Positions 16,514 to 25,006 of a stretch of DNA of 63,138 nucleotides are shown here, piece after piece (position 1 is the stretch's first letter; each line of letters opens with the position of its first letter). The stretch lies in the NCBI RefSeq assembly GCF_030530945.1, contig NZ_JAUMTZ010000007.1:9758-72895 (forward strand), read 5' to 3'. Under the pieces are notes generated by a model. The model worked only from the letters and a program-made list of their open reading frames with translations, was not told the DNA's origin and ran no database searches. The translations under genes and the position numbers were made by a program. Source of the stretch: Kocuria sp. (GTDB taxonomy: Bacteria; Actinomycetota; Actinomycetes; Actinomycetales; Micrococcaceae).

Positions 16514-17272
16514 TCAGCCCTCGGAGCGCTCCACGAGCGCCAGGGAGCGGACCGTGCGCTCCATGTGCCACTGGACGTAGGCGGTCACGAACCCCGCCGC
16601 GGCGCGGGCGGTGCGGGCGTCGGCGGCGTCGATGGTGGGCCAGTGCCCGCGGAGCAGACCGTCGAGCAGCACGAACGTCGCCTCGCTGGGGGCCGCGGCG
16701 CCCGGGGGGCGGCACAGCGGGCACACGGCGCCGCCGAGCGCGGCCGAGAAAGAGCGGTGGGGTCCGGGGGCGCCGCAGCGCGCGCAGTCCACGAAGCTGG
16801 GGGTCCACCCTGCCAGGGACACCGCACGCAGCAGGTAGGAGTCCAGGGTCCGGCCCGGCTCGTGCAGGCCGCGGGCCACCGCGGACAGGGCGCCCACGAG
16901 GAGACGGTAGTGCTCGGTGGCGGTGTCGTAGTCGTCGGCGGTGAGCTTCTCGGCCGTCTCCGCCATGGCGGCCGCGGCGGTGTAGCGGTCGTAGTCGGCC
17001 GCGATGCGCTCCCCGTAGGAGCGCTTCCCCACTGCCTGCGAGACGATGTCCAGGGTGCGGCCGTGCACCAACTGCACCTGGGCCACGTTGAACGGTTCGA
17101 GGCGCGCCCCGAACCGGGAGGTGGTGCGCCGGACCCCCTTGGCCACGGCCCGCACCTGGCCGTGCTCAGCCGTCAGGAGGATGACGATCCGGTCCGCCTC
17201 GCCCAGCTTGTAGGTGCGCAGCACCACGGCGTCGTCGCTGTAGCTGCGCGAGGCGAAGGTTGTACGGGCCAC
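16514..17272 (-). CDS. recO: DNA repair protein RecO
   Basis: RecO loads RecA on gapped DNA with RecR. The 252 residues have an N-terminal OB fold (SYSDDAVVLRTYKLGEADRIVILLT) and a C-terminal zinc site with CARCG and CPLC pairs near residues 155-180. The GTG start is preceded by GGAG. It lies 122 bases upstream of uppS, a common actinobacterial neighbour. Confidence 0.93.
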   Translation of the reverse strand: MARTTFASRSYSDDAVVLRTYKLGEADRIVILLTAEHGQVRAVAKGVRRTTSRFGARLEPFNVAQVQLVHGRTLDIVSQAVGKRSYGERIAADYDRYTAAAAMAETAEKLTADDYDTATEHYRLLVGALSAVARGLHEPGRTLDSYLLRAVSLAGWTPSFVDCARCGAPGPHRSFSAALGGAVCPLCRPPGAAAPSEATFVLLDGLLRGHWPTIDAADARTARAAAGFVTAYVQWHMERTVRSLALVERSEG

Positions 17273-17300
17273 CGCTCCATTGTCTCACCGTCCGGGCGAG

Positions 17301-17320
17301 CCCCGCCCGCGAGGGCGGGG
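17301..17320. terminator. Short GC hairpin in the leuA-recO gap
   Basis: An eight-pair stem (CCCCGCCC / GGGCGGGG) with a GCGA loop lies beyond the main leuA terminator and just before recO. It may be a second-stage terminator or part of the recO leader. Confidence 0.4.
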
Positions 17321-17344
17321 GGGCGAGAAACCCCTGGAACGCGA

Positions 17345-17378
17345 CGGCCCCCGTTCTCCAGGGGGAGAACGGGGGCCG
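17345..17378 (-). terminator. Terminator after leuA
   Basis: A 15-bp perfect stem (CGGCCCCCGTTCTCC and its complement) with a four-base loop, starting 15 bases beyond the leuA stop. Confidence 0.85.
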
Positions 17379-17392
17379 CTGCCCCGAGACCG

Positions 17393-19147
17393 TCAGTCCT
17401 GCTCCACCGCCTGGGCGTCGCGGACCGCGCGGTTCACCGCCGAAACCACGGCCTTCAGGGAGGCACGGGTGGTGTTGCTGTCCATGCCCGCGCCCCACAG
17501 GACGCGGTCCCCCACCGCCAGCTCCACGTAGCTCGCGGCCTGGGCGTTCGAGGACGCGGACAGCGTGTGCTCGGTGTAGTCCAGCAGGCGCACGTCCACA
17601 CCCTCCCGGTTGAAGAGGTTGATCAGGGCGTCGATGGGACCGGTGCCCTGGGCGGTGCGCTCACGGTGCTCACCGCCGACGTCCAGACCGACCTCCAGCA
17701 CGGTGTGGCCCTCGTCCTCCGCGTGGGTGGAGATGGAAGTGATCCGGTAGTGGCCCCAGCGCCCCTCGCCGCCGTCCGTGGTGGGCAGGTACTCGTCCGA
17801 GAAGATCTTCCACAGCTGCTGGGCGGAGACCTCGGAGCCGGAGGTCTCCGTGTACTTCTGCACGGCGCCCGAGAACTCGATCTGGGCGCGCCGGGGCAGG
17901 TCGATCCCGTACTCGCTCTTCAACAGGTACGCCACCCCGCCCTTGCCGGACTGGGAGTTCACGCGGATCACGGCCTCGTAGCTGCGTCCCACGTCCTTGG
18001 GGTCGATGGGCAGGTAGGGGACGGCCCACTCCAGCTCGTCCACACCCACGCCCTGCTCGCGGGCGTCGCGCTGCATGGCGTCGAAGCCCTTCTTGATGGC
18101 GTCCTGGTGCGAACCCGAGAACGCCGTGAAGACCAGGTCCCCGCCGTAGGGGCTGCGCTCCGGGACGGACAGCTGGTTGCAGTACTCGACCGTGCGGCGG
18201 ATCTCCTCGATGTCCGAGAAGTCGATCTGGGGGTCCACGCCCTGGGTCAGCAGGTTCAGGCCCAGGGTCACCAGGTCCACGTTGCCGGTGCGCTCGCCGT
18301 TGCCGAACAGGCAGCCCTCGATCCGGTCACCGCCGGCCAGGTAGCCCAGCTCGGCGGCGGCCACGCCGGTGCCGCGGTCGTTGTGCGGGTGCAGGGACAG
18401 GATGATGTCGTCCCGGTGGTAGAGGTGGCGGCTCATCCACTCGATCGAGTCCGCGTAGACGTTGGGGGTGGCCATCTCCACCGTGGCGGGCAGGTTGATG
18501 ATCATGGAGCGCCCGTCCCCCACCTCGAAGGTCTCGGCCACCTCGTTGCAGATCCGCGCCGCGAACTCCAGCTCGGTGCCCGTGTAGGACTCCGGGGAGT
18601 ACTCGTAGGTCACGGCGGTGCCCGTGAGCTGCTCCTCGTACTTGCGGCACAGCCTGGCCCCCGTCAGGGCGATGTCCACGATCCCGTCCATGTCCTGGTT
18701 GAACACCACGCGCCGCTGCAGGGTGGAGGTGGAGTTGTACAGGTGCACGATCGCGCGGGGAGCGCCGTCGATCGCCTCGTACGTGCGCTCGATCAGGTGC
18801 TCACGGGACTGGGTCAGCACCTGGATGGTGACGTCGTCCGGGATGTGCCTGCCCTCCACCAGCATGCGGACGAAGTCGAAGTCCGTCTGCGAGGCGGAGG
18901 GAAAGCCCACCTCGATCTCCTTGAAACCCATCTTCACCAGCAGCTGGAACATCCGCAGCTTGCGCTCGGAGTCCATGGGGTCGATCAGGGCCTGGTTGCC
19001 GTCGCGCAGGTCCACTGCGCACCAGCGGGGGGCGGTGGTGGCCACCTTGTCCGGCCAGGTGCGGTCCGACATGTCGAACGGGAAGTTCTGGTGGTACGGG
19101 GTGTACTTGTGGACGGGCATGCCGGAGGGGCGCTGCAGGTTCTTCAC
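17393..19147 (-). CDS. leuA: 2-isopropylmalate synthase
   Basis: First committed enzyme of leucine synthesis, joining acetyl-CoA and 2-oxoisovalerate. The 584 residues show the catalytic TIM barrel (DLRDGNQALIDPM, with the metal-binding His-X-His in a SLHPHNDRGT stretch) and the C-terminal regulatory domain that binds leucine. The GTG at 19147 (VKNLQRPSGMPVHKY) matches actinobacterial LeuA starts and has AAAGG upstream. Expression is probably controlled by the leader peptide and stem just upstream, and activity by leucine feedback. Confidence 0.95.
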   Translation of the reverse strand: MKNLQRPSGMPVHKYTPYHQNFPFDMSDRTWPDKVATTAPRWCAVDLRDGNQALIDPMDSERKLRMFQLLVKMGFKEIEVGFPSASQTDFDFVRMLVEGRHIPDDVTIQVLTQSREHLIERTYEAIDGAPRAIVHLYNSTSTLQRRVVFNQDMDGIVDIALTGARLCRKYEEQLTGTAVTYEYSPESYTGTELEFAARICNEVAETFEVGDGRSMIINLPATVEMATPNVYADSIEWMSRHLYHRDDIILSLHPHNDRGTGVAAAELGYLAGGDRIEGCLFGNGERTGNVDLVTLGLNLLTQGVDPQIDFSDIEEIRRTVEYCNQLSVPERSPYGGDLVFTAFSGSHQDAIKKGFDAMQRDAREQGVGVDELEWAVPYLPIDPKDVGRSYEAVIRVNSQSGKGGVAYLLKSEYGIDLPRRAQIEFSGAVQKYTETSGSEVSAQQLWKIFSDEYLPTTDGGEGRWGHYRITSISTHAEDEGHTVLEVGLDVGGEHRERTAQGTGPIDALINLFNREGVDVRLLDYTEHTLSASSNAQAASYVELAVGDRVLWGAGMDSNTTRASLKAVVSAVNRAVRDAQAVEQD

Positions 19148-19194
19148 GGGGTGCTGCCTTTCGAGCTGATGCGTGGGGCCGGCATCGGAGAACT

Positions 19195-19242
19195 CCGCAG
19201 CGGGTGGCCGGCCGTGGGTGATCGGATCAGGCCCCGCTGCGG
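19195..19242 (-). promoter_or_regulatory. Attenuator-like stem in the leuA leader
   Basis: The arms CCGCAGCGGG and CCCGCTGCGG pair perfectly over 10 bp with a 28-base loop. The upstream arm lies inside the last codons of the leader peptide, so a ribosome stalled at the three Leu codons or one that finishes would change its folding. The loop is GC-rich and can form alternative pairs (GGCCGGCC). No U-run follows, so control may act on leuA translation or through Rho. Confidence 0.55.
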
Positions 19243-19277
19243 CACGTAAGCAGGAGTCGCTGCACGTCGGTCCGCAT
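19227..19277 (-). CDS. Leucine leader peptide upstream of leuA
   Basis: A 16-residue frame, MRTDVQRLLLTCRSGA, ends in TGA about 80 bases before leuA. It has three consecutive Leu codons (CTC CTG CTT) in the middle, the signature of ribosome-mediated attenuation. TACGTT, a possible -10, lies seven bases before its ATG, so the leader mRNA may be leaderless. Leader peptides before leuA are known in other actinobacteria, where leucine shortage stalls the ribosome. Confidence 0.65.
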   Translation of the reverse strand: MRTDVQRLLLTCRSGA

Positions 19278-19358
19278 GTGATCCAACGTACCACCAGTGG
19301 TCCCGCTCACCGGTGCCGCCACAGGGTTCTCCCCTCCGTGGCCGGGTGCGGCGGTGTC

Positions 19359-20981
19359 TCACTCCTCGGCGGTGGCCTGGCACGTGAACTGCTCGGCCGT
19401 CTGCCCCTTCAGGTCTTCGGGCAGGGCGCTGCCGCGCTGCAGGCGGTCGCCGGAGGTGAAGTCCTGCCCCACAGCCACCTCGACCCCCGTTACCTCGTAG
19501 CTCGCGACGAGCTGGTCATCCCCCACGTTCAGCAGCCGCGCGACGTCCTCCGCGGCCAGCGCCCAGTCGGGGTTGTAGAAGACCTGCGTGGCGGCGAGCT
19601 GTGCCCCTGAGGACCCGGTGCCCGCCCGGGTGTACCCGGCCTTTCGCAGGCGTTCGACCACCTGGGTGTCCCGGCCGCCGGCCTCGGAGCGGTTGGTCAC
19701 CTCCAGGGGCACGAGCGCGGGATCCACGGCGGGTCCGGTGGCGCTCGGGCTCGCGGCGGGGGACGACGTCGCCCGCTCGCCCTGCTCGGCCCCGGCACCT
19801 GCGGAGGTACTCGCCCCGGCGTCGCTGCGCTCGGGTGCGGCGGTCGCACCGGCGGTGGGCTCCTCCCCCGTGACCGACACGTCGCGGCGCAGGGTGGCGA
19901 AGAGCTTCTCCGCGGGGGCCCGGTCCAGCTGCAGCCGGTTGGGGTCCTGGGGGTAGGCCTCGGTGGGGGCGGTCACGAACGCGATGCGGCCGGGATCGAT
20001 GCCGTTGAACGTTCCGGCGATGCCCACGAGGGTGGGGATCGAGGTCAGACCCTCGTCCACGTGCAGGTTCTGGGTCATGACCTCGGCGATGTGGTAGAGC
20101 CGCGGCAGGTTGGTGAGGGTCCCGTCCGCCTGGATCTTGCGCGTCAGGGACGCCAGGAACGCCTGCTGGGAGCGGATCCGGCCCTCGTCCCCGCCGTTGC
20201 CGAAAGCCGCGCGGGAGCGCAGGAACGCGAGCGCCTGCTCGCCCTCCACGGAGGAGATGCCGGCGGGGAGCTTGAGTCCGGACTTGGGGTCGTCCACGGC
20301 CTCGTTGACGCACACCTGCACGCCGCCCACGGCGCTGGAGAGCTCTTTGACGGCGTTGAAGTCGGCGAGCATGAAGTGGTCGATGCTCACGCCGGTGAGC
20401 TTGTCGATGGTGGCCACGGTGCAGCCGGGCCCGCCGCGTTCCACGGCGCTGTTGAGCATGTCCTTCTCCGCGGGGTGGACCGTGCCGGTGTCGGGGTCGG
20501 TGCACTGCGGGATGTCCACGATGAGGTCGCGGGGGAAGGAGACCACGGTCACCGCGTCGCGCTTCTCGGTGACGTGCACGAGCATCATCACGTCGGTGCG
20601 GCCCTCGGCGTCGTCCTTGCTGCCGTACTCGGTGTTGCCGGTGCCGGTGCGGGTGTCCGAGCCCATCACGAGGATGTCCAGGGGGCCGTCGTCCACGCTC
20701 CCGGAGCCGTCGGAGAGGTTGAGGGGGCTGGAGGTCAGGTTGCCGGTGAGTCGCAGGGCGGTGACTCCCCCGAGGCCGAGCACGGCCACGAGGGTGAGCA
20801 CCGCGAGGATCACGATCACCCGGCGGGCAGAGGAGCGGTGGCCGTGGGCGCGGTGGTGGCGTCCCGTCTGGCGGAGGTCGAACGGCTCTCCCGCGCTGTC
20901 CGTGCGGCGTGCCGGGTGCGCGGCCCACGGGGCGGGGGCTGCGGCGGCGCGGCGCGGGCGGGGTGCTGAGCTGGGGTCCAC
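19359..20981 (-). CDS. LytR-CpsA-Psr family glycopolymer transferase
   Basis: LCP proteins move wall glycopolymers from a lipid carrier to peptidoglycan on the outer membrane face. The 540 residues have a cytoplasmic His/Arg-rich lead, one membrane helix near residues 53-75 (VIVILAVLTLVAVLGLGGV), the LCP catalytic domain from about 95 to 290 (SDTR, FPRD, and LRSR arginines), a Ser/Ala/Thr linker, and a C-terminal LytR_C domain from about 415. GTG at 20981 has AGGAG upstream. It comes after era on the same strand. Confidence 0.92.
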   Translation of the reverse strand: MDPSSAPRPRRAAAAPAPWAAHPARRTDSAGEPFDLRQTGRHHRAHGHRSSARRVIVILAVLTLVAVLGLGGVTALRLTGNLTSSPLNLSDGSGSVDDGPLDILVMGSDTRTGTGNTEYGSKDDAEGRTDVMMLVHVTEKRDAVTVVSFPRDLIVDIPQCTDPDTGTVHPAEKDMLNSAVERGGPGCTVATIDKLTGVSIDHFMLADFNAVKELSSAVGGVQVCVNEAVDDPKSGLKLPAGISSVEGEQALAFLRSRAAFGNGGDEGRIRSQQAFLASLTRKIQADGTLTNLPRLYHIAEVMTQNLHVDEGLTSIPTLVGIAGTFNGIDPGRIAFVTAPTEAYPQDPNRLQLDRAPAEKLFATLRRDVSVTGEEPTAGATAAPERSDAGASTSAGAGAEQGERATSSPAASPSATGPAVDPALVPLEVTNRSEAGGRDTQVVERLRKAGYTRAGTGSSGAQLAATQVFYNPDWALAAEDVARLLNVGDDQLVASYEVTGVEVAVGQDFTSGDRLQRGSALPEDLKGQTAEQFTCQATAEE

Positions 20982-21066
20982 CGGTGACTCCTGGGGTGTG
21001 TGGCCGAGCCTGGCGCGGCCGCGGGGGCCGGCGGCGAGCGCCTGGACGGGCGTGGGTGGGTGCGGG

Positions 21067-22113
21067 TCAGAAGCCGAGCTTGGAGAGCTGCTTGGGGTCC
21101 CGTTGCCACTCCTTGGCGACCTTGACGTGCAGGTCCAGGTAGATGCGGGTGCCGAGCAGGGCCTCGATCTGGCCCCGGGCCCGGGTGCCGATCTCCCGCA
21201 GCCGAGCTCCCCGCCTGCCGATCACGATGGCCTTCTGGGAGGGGCGTTCCACGTAGAGGCTGGCGTGGACGTCCAGCATGGGGTTCTGCGGGGAGCGGCC
21301 TTCGCGTTCGGAGACCTCGTCCACCACCACGGCCAGGGAGTGCGGCAGTTCGTCGCGCACTCCTTCGAGGGCGGCCTCGCGGATGAGCTCACCCATCATG
21401 GTGATCTCGGGCTCGTCGGTGAGGTCTCCCTCGGGGTAGAGCGGCGGTGAGGCGGGCATCATGGACACCAGCAGCTCGGCCACCTCGTCCATCTGGTACC
21501 CGTCCGCGGCGCTCACGGGGATCACGTGGGCCCAGCCCGCGGGGTCGTCCCCGGTGTCCTGGCGCGGTGCGGGGGGTGCGGCGGGCGACGACGCGGCGTC
21601 GCGGCGGCGTCGTCGTGCGTCGCGGTGGGCGCGCTCCGCGGTGACGACCTCGCGGCCCAGCTCGCTCACGGCGAGCAGCTGCTCCATGAGCTGCTCCTGG
21701 GGCACGAGGTCCGCCTTGGTGACGATGGCGACCACGGGGGTGCGGCCCACGGCGGCCACGACCTGCTGGGCGATGTAGCGGTCCCCGGGGCCCACCTTCT
21801 GGTCGGCGGGGACGCAGAAGCCGATCACGTCCACCTCGCCGAGGGTCTCGGCGACCACGTCGTTGAGGCGCTGGCCCAGCAGGGTGCGCGGGCGGTGCAG
21901 ACCGGGGGTGTCCACGAGGATCAGCTGGCCGTCCGGGCGGTGGACGATGCCGCGGATGGTGTGGCGGGTGGTCTGGGGGCGGTTGGAGGTGATGGCCACC
22001 TTCCGGCCCACCAGGGCGTTGGTCAGCGTGGACTTGCCCACGTTGGGGCGGCCCACGAACACGGCGAAGCCGGCGCGGAAGTCCTCGGGGGTGGTGGAGC
22101 TGTCCTGGGTCAT
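21067..22113 (-). CDS. era: GTPase Era
   Basis: Era binds the 3' end of 16S rRNA and helps mature the small ribosomal subunit. It shows the P-loop GRPNVGKST near residue 20, the DTPGLH switch, the TKAD base-recognition motif, and a C-terminal KH domain. At 348 residues it is about 45 longer than usual. The excess is mainly an Arg-then-Pro/Ala-rich insert at about residues 158-193, between TKAD and the last GTPase motif. ATG at 22113 has GAGGA upstream. It follows ybeY by 70 bases, without the usual CorC-like gene between. Confidence 0.94.
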   Translation of the reverse strand: MTQDSSTTPEDFRAGFAVFVGRPNVGKSTLTNALVGRKVAITSNRPQTTRHTIRGIVHRPDGQLILVDTPGLHRPRTLLGQRLNDVVAETLGEVDVIGFCVPADQKVGPGDRYIAQQVVAAVGRTPVVAIVTKADLVPQEQLMEQLLAVSELGREVVTAERAHRDARRRRRDAASSPAAPPAPRQDTGDDPAGWAHVIPVSAADGYQMDEVAELLVSMMPASPPLYPEGDLTDEPEITMMGELIREAALEGVRDELPHSLAVVVDEVSEREGRSPQNPMLDVHASLYVERPSQKAIVIGRRGARLREIGTRARGQIEALLGTRIYLDLHVKVAKEWQRDPKQLSKLGF

Positions 22114-22183
22114 GCGGTGTCCTCGGTCCTGCGGTCGGTTCTCTGCCGCGACGTGGCGCGGTCTGCGTGGTGGGCTCGGTCTG

Positions 22184-22690
22184 TCACGACATGGTCTCCA
22201 CGGGGGCGTCACGGCCCAGGAACTCCTCGAGCAGTGCGCGCTGGGCGGCGAACATGCGCGCCCGCTCGTCCTCGCGGGCGTGGTCGTGGCCCAGCAGGTG
22301 CAGCAGGGAGTGCACGGTCAGCAGGCACAGCTCGTCCGCCGTGCTGTGCCCCGCGGCGCGCGCCTGGCGCTGTGCGACCGGCGGGCACAGGACCACGTCC
22401 CCGAGGACCCCCAGGGAGGGGTTCTCAGGGGTGCCCTCGCGCAGCTCGTCCATGGGGAAGGACATCACGTCCGTGGCACCGGGCAGGTCCAGCCACTGCT
22501 CGTGCAGCTGCGCCATGCGCTCCTCGTCCACCACGGCGATCGAGACCTCGCTGTCCGGGTGGATCCCCCACCGCCGGAACGCGAGCGCGGTGAGCGCGGT
22601 GAGCTGGGCGGTGTCCACGGCGTGGTAGGCGTCCGGGAGGGCGAGGCGCTGCTCGTCGGTGTCCCAGGGCAGGTCGAACTCCACGCTCAC
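22184..22690 (-). CDS. ybeY: rRNA maturation endoribonuclease YbeY
   Basis: A zinc-dependent RNase for 16S rRNA 3' end maturation and ribosome quality control. The 168 residues contain the diagnostic metal site HSLLHLLGHDH (H-x3-H-x5-H) near residue 125. The GTG at 22690 overlaps the phoH stop by four bases (GTGA). The neighbours phoH and era are its standard partners. Confidence 0.95.
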   Translation of the reverse strand: MSVEFDLPWDTDEQRLALPDAYHAVDTAQLTALTALAFRRWGIHPDSEVSIAVVDEERMAQLHEQWLDLPGATDVMSFPMDELREGTPENPSLGVLGDVVLCPPVAQRQARAAGHSTADELCLLTVHSLLHLLGHDHAREDERARMFAAQRALLEEFLGRDAPVETMS

Positions 22691-23784
22691 GAGGCGGCAC
22701 CGGGGGTGGTGGGGGCCGGGGCGTCGTCGCGGGCGGCGCGGCGGTCCTCCTTGCGCCGGGCGCGCTCCACGCGGTGGCGGTTGGTGGTGTCGAACTGGTC
22801 GTAGGCGGCCACGATCTCCCCGACGAGCTCGTGGCGGACCACGTCCGCGGAGGTCAGCTCGCAGAAGGCGATGTCGTCGATGCCGCCCAGGACGTGCTGG
22901 ACCTGGCGCAGCCCGGACTTGGTGGTGCCGGGCAGGTCCACCTGGGTGACGTCTCCGGTGACGACGATGCGAGAGCCGAAGCCGAGGCGGGTGAGGAACA
23001 TCTTCATCTGCTCGGGGGTGGTGTTCTGCGCCTCGTCGAGGATCACGAAGGCGTCGTTGAGGGTGCGTCCGCGCATGTACGCCAGGGGTGCCACCTCGAT
23101 GCTGCCGGCCTCCATGAGGCGCGGGATGGACTCGGGGTCCATCATGTCGTGCAGCGCGTCGTAGAGGGGGCGGAGGTAGGGGTCGATCTTGTCGTTGAGG
23201 GATCCGGGCAGGAAGCCCAGGCGCTCCCCGGCCTCCACGGCGGGGCGGGTGAGGATGATGCGGTTGACCTCCTTGGCCTGCAGCGCGCGCACGGCCTTGG
23301 CCATGGCCAGGTAGGTCTTGCCTGTGCCGGCCGGGCCGATGCCGAAGACCACGGTGTGCTCGTCGATGGCGTCCACGTAGGTCTTCTGGTTCACGGTCTT
23401 GGGGCGGATGGTCCTGCCCCGGGTGGAGAGGATGCTGGTGGACAGCGCGCTGGAGGGGCGCAGGTCCTGGGCGTCGCGCATCATGCGGGACACGCGCATC
23501 ACGGTGCGCTCGGTGACCTCCGTGCCGCGCAGCGCCATGGCGAGCAGCTCCTCGAGCAGCGCGGCGGCCAGGCGGGTCTCGACCACGGGCCCCTCGAGGG
23601 CCACGTCGAGGTCACGGACGGTCATGCGCACGCTCGGGAACTGGCCCTCGAGCAGCCGCAGGGTGGAGTCGGCGTGTCCCAGGCACCGCACGGCGGTGTC
23701 CCGGTCCGGCATGTGCACGGTCACGCGGGTGGATTCACGGGGTGTGGTGGTCAGGGTGTCGGTCCCCTCGAGTCGTTCGGTCAT
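22687..23784 (-). CDS. PhoH family ATPase
   Basis: A PhoH-like P-loop protein of 365 residues, linked in many bacteria to RNA metabolism and ribosome maturation with YbeY and Era. It has a short N-terminal domain and a PhoH ATPase domain with FGIGPAGTGKTYLAMA near residue 150 and DEAQN near 255. ATG at 23784 (MTERLEGT) is the first start that keeps the conserved part; the frame upstream runs over the divergent lipoprotein gene. The last 40 residues are Arg/Ala-rich. Confidence 0.92.
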   Translation of the reverse strand: MTERLEGTDTLTTTPRESTRVTVHMPDRDTAVRCLGHADSTLRLLEGQFPSVRMTVRDLDVALEGPVVETRLAAALLEELLAMALRGTEVTERTVMRVSRMMRDAQDLRPSSALSTSILSTRGRTIRPKTVNQKTYVDAIDEHTVVFGIGPAGTGKTYLAMAKAVRALQAKEVNRIILTRPAVEAGERLGFLPGSLNDKIDPYLRPLYDALHDMMDPESIPRLMEAGSIEVAPLAYMRGRTLNDAFVILDEAQNTTPEQMKMFLTRLGFGSRIVVTGDVTQVDLPGTTKSGLRQVQHVLGGIDDIAFCELTSADVVRHELVGEIVAAYDQFDTTNRHRVERARRKEDRRAARDDAPAPTTPGAAS

Positions 23785-24025
23785 CACGTCCCAGCGTACC
23801 GCCACCTCTCCTGCGGGGGCCCAGGGTTGCGAGCTGCCCCACGTCCCCGTCGGGCGCGTCAGGGTTGGGAGGGCGCCCCCGCACTGGGTAGGTTGTGTGG
23901 CCGGGGCCGCCGAACCCGTCGACGCCGGAGCGCGCGACGACCGGCAGGCAGTTGGTACGAGACAGCTGGGCACCGTCCGGTGTCCGCGCAACCGGAGCAG
24001 GGATCGCTCACGGGAGGGAGGGTGC
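23785..24025. other. Divergent gap between phoH and the lipoprotein gene
   Basis: This 241-base divergent promoter region contains TAGGTT near 23889, a possible -10 for the plus-strand gene that would leave a leader of about 125 bases. The leader is GC-rich, and I could not match it to a known riboswitch. Confidence 0.35.
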
Positions 24026-24955
24026 ATGCCACGGCGTGCGAGCAGGACACGAAGAACCGGCGGACGCGCCATCGGGGTGGCACTCGCCCTGGCGCTCGCG
24101 GCGGGGGTCACCGCATGCGGCACCGCGGCGGACCACCCCGGCACGGACTCCCGGCCCGCACCGGGCATCGGCTCCGCCCCGGGCGCCACCAACGAGGCCG
24201 GCGACGGCGTGGCCACCGAGCAGGCGCCGGTATACTGGGTGGGCACCGGGGACCAGTCGGGGTACCTGTTCCGGGAGTTCCGCTCCCCGGAGAGCACGGA
24301 CGTCGCGGATCCCGTGGCCCGCGCGGCCACGATGCTCACCTCTGCCACCCCCGAGGACCCGGACTACCGCACGCTGTGGTCCCCTGCGGACACGGTGGGC
24401 ACCTCCGTCTCACCCGACGGCACGGTCACCGTGGACCTGCCCGCCGCCGCGTTCGCCACGCCCCTGTCCGAGCAGGACGCCCGCATGGCCCTGCAGCAGA
24501 TGGTCTACACGGTCTCCGCCGCGGTGGTCACCGCCGGGCTGCTGGACTCCTCCACGGCCAAGGAGGTCCGCATCCTCGTGGACGGCCGCACCGGGTACCG
24601 GGCCTTCGGTGCGGTCACGCTGGACGACCCCCTGACACGCGACTCCGCCCTCGCCGCACCCGTGTGGCTGATCGACCCGCAGACCGGATCCGACCCCGCG
24701 AGCCCGCTCGCGCTCTTCGCCCGCGTGCTGCCCACCGTGCACGACGTGCGGTGGGAGATCACCGCGGACGGACGCCGGGTGAGGGGCGGCACCGTCCGCG
24801 GCGCCTCCCCGAGCACCGACCCCTCCGTGGGCACCGAGCTGCGCACCACGGCGGAGCTGGACCCCGGAACCTACGTGGTGCGTGTCAGCGGCACCGACGA
24901 GCACGGCACGGTCCTCACCGACGACCACGAGATCACGGTCTCCGCGCCGCAGTGA
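24026..24955 (+). CDS. GerMN/Gmad2 domain lipoprotein
   Basis: A secreted lipoprotein of 309 residues. It has a twin-Arg-rich N-terminus, a hydrophobic signal and a lipobox (GVTAC, Cys near residue 31), an acidic/Pro linker, a GerMN-type domain at about 95-200, and a C-terminal immunoglobulin-like Gmad2 domain at about 210-309 (DPASPLALFARVLPTVHDVRWEI, then ELDPGTYVVRVSGTDEHG). ATG at 24026 has a strong GGGAGGGAGG site. The role is unknown; related proteins occur in spore coats and actinobacterial envelopes. It lies on the opposite strand between rsmE and phoH. Confidence 0.8.
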   Translation: MPRRASRTRRTGGRAIGVALALALAAGVTACGTAADHPGTDSRPAPGIGSAPGATNEAGDGVATEQAPVYWVGTGDQSGYLFREFRSPESTDVADPVARAATMLTSATPEDPDYRTLWSPADTVGTSVSPDGTVTVDLPAAAFATPLSEQDARMALQQMVYTVSAAVVTAGLLDSSTAKEVRILVDGRTGYRAFGAVTLDDPLTRDSALAAPVWLIDPQTGSDPASPLALFARVLPTVHDVRWEITADGRRVRGGTVRGASPSTDPSVGTELRTTAELDPGTYVVRVSGTDEHGTVLTDDHEITVSAPQ

Positions 24956-25006
24956 TCCCCGCGCGCCGCCGGTCCTCGCCCGACGGACGCGGTAGCGAGG
25001 TGGAAT

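Noticed and set aside
23785..24025. c-di-AMP, cobalamin or other riboswitch before the GerMN lipoprotein gene
   Set aside because: The conserved sequence blocks I know for these classes were not found.
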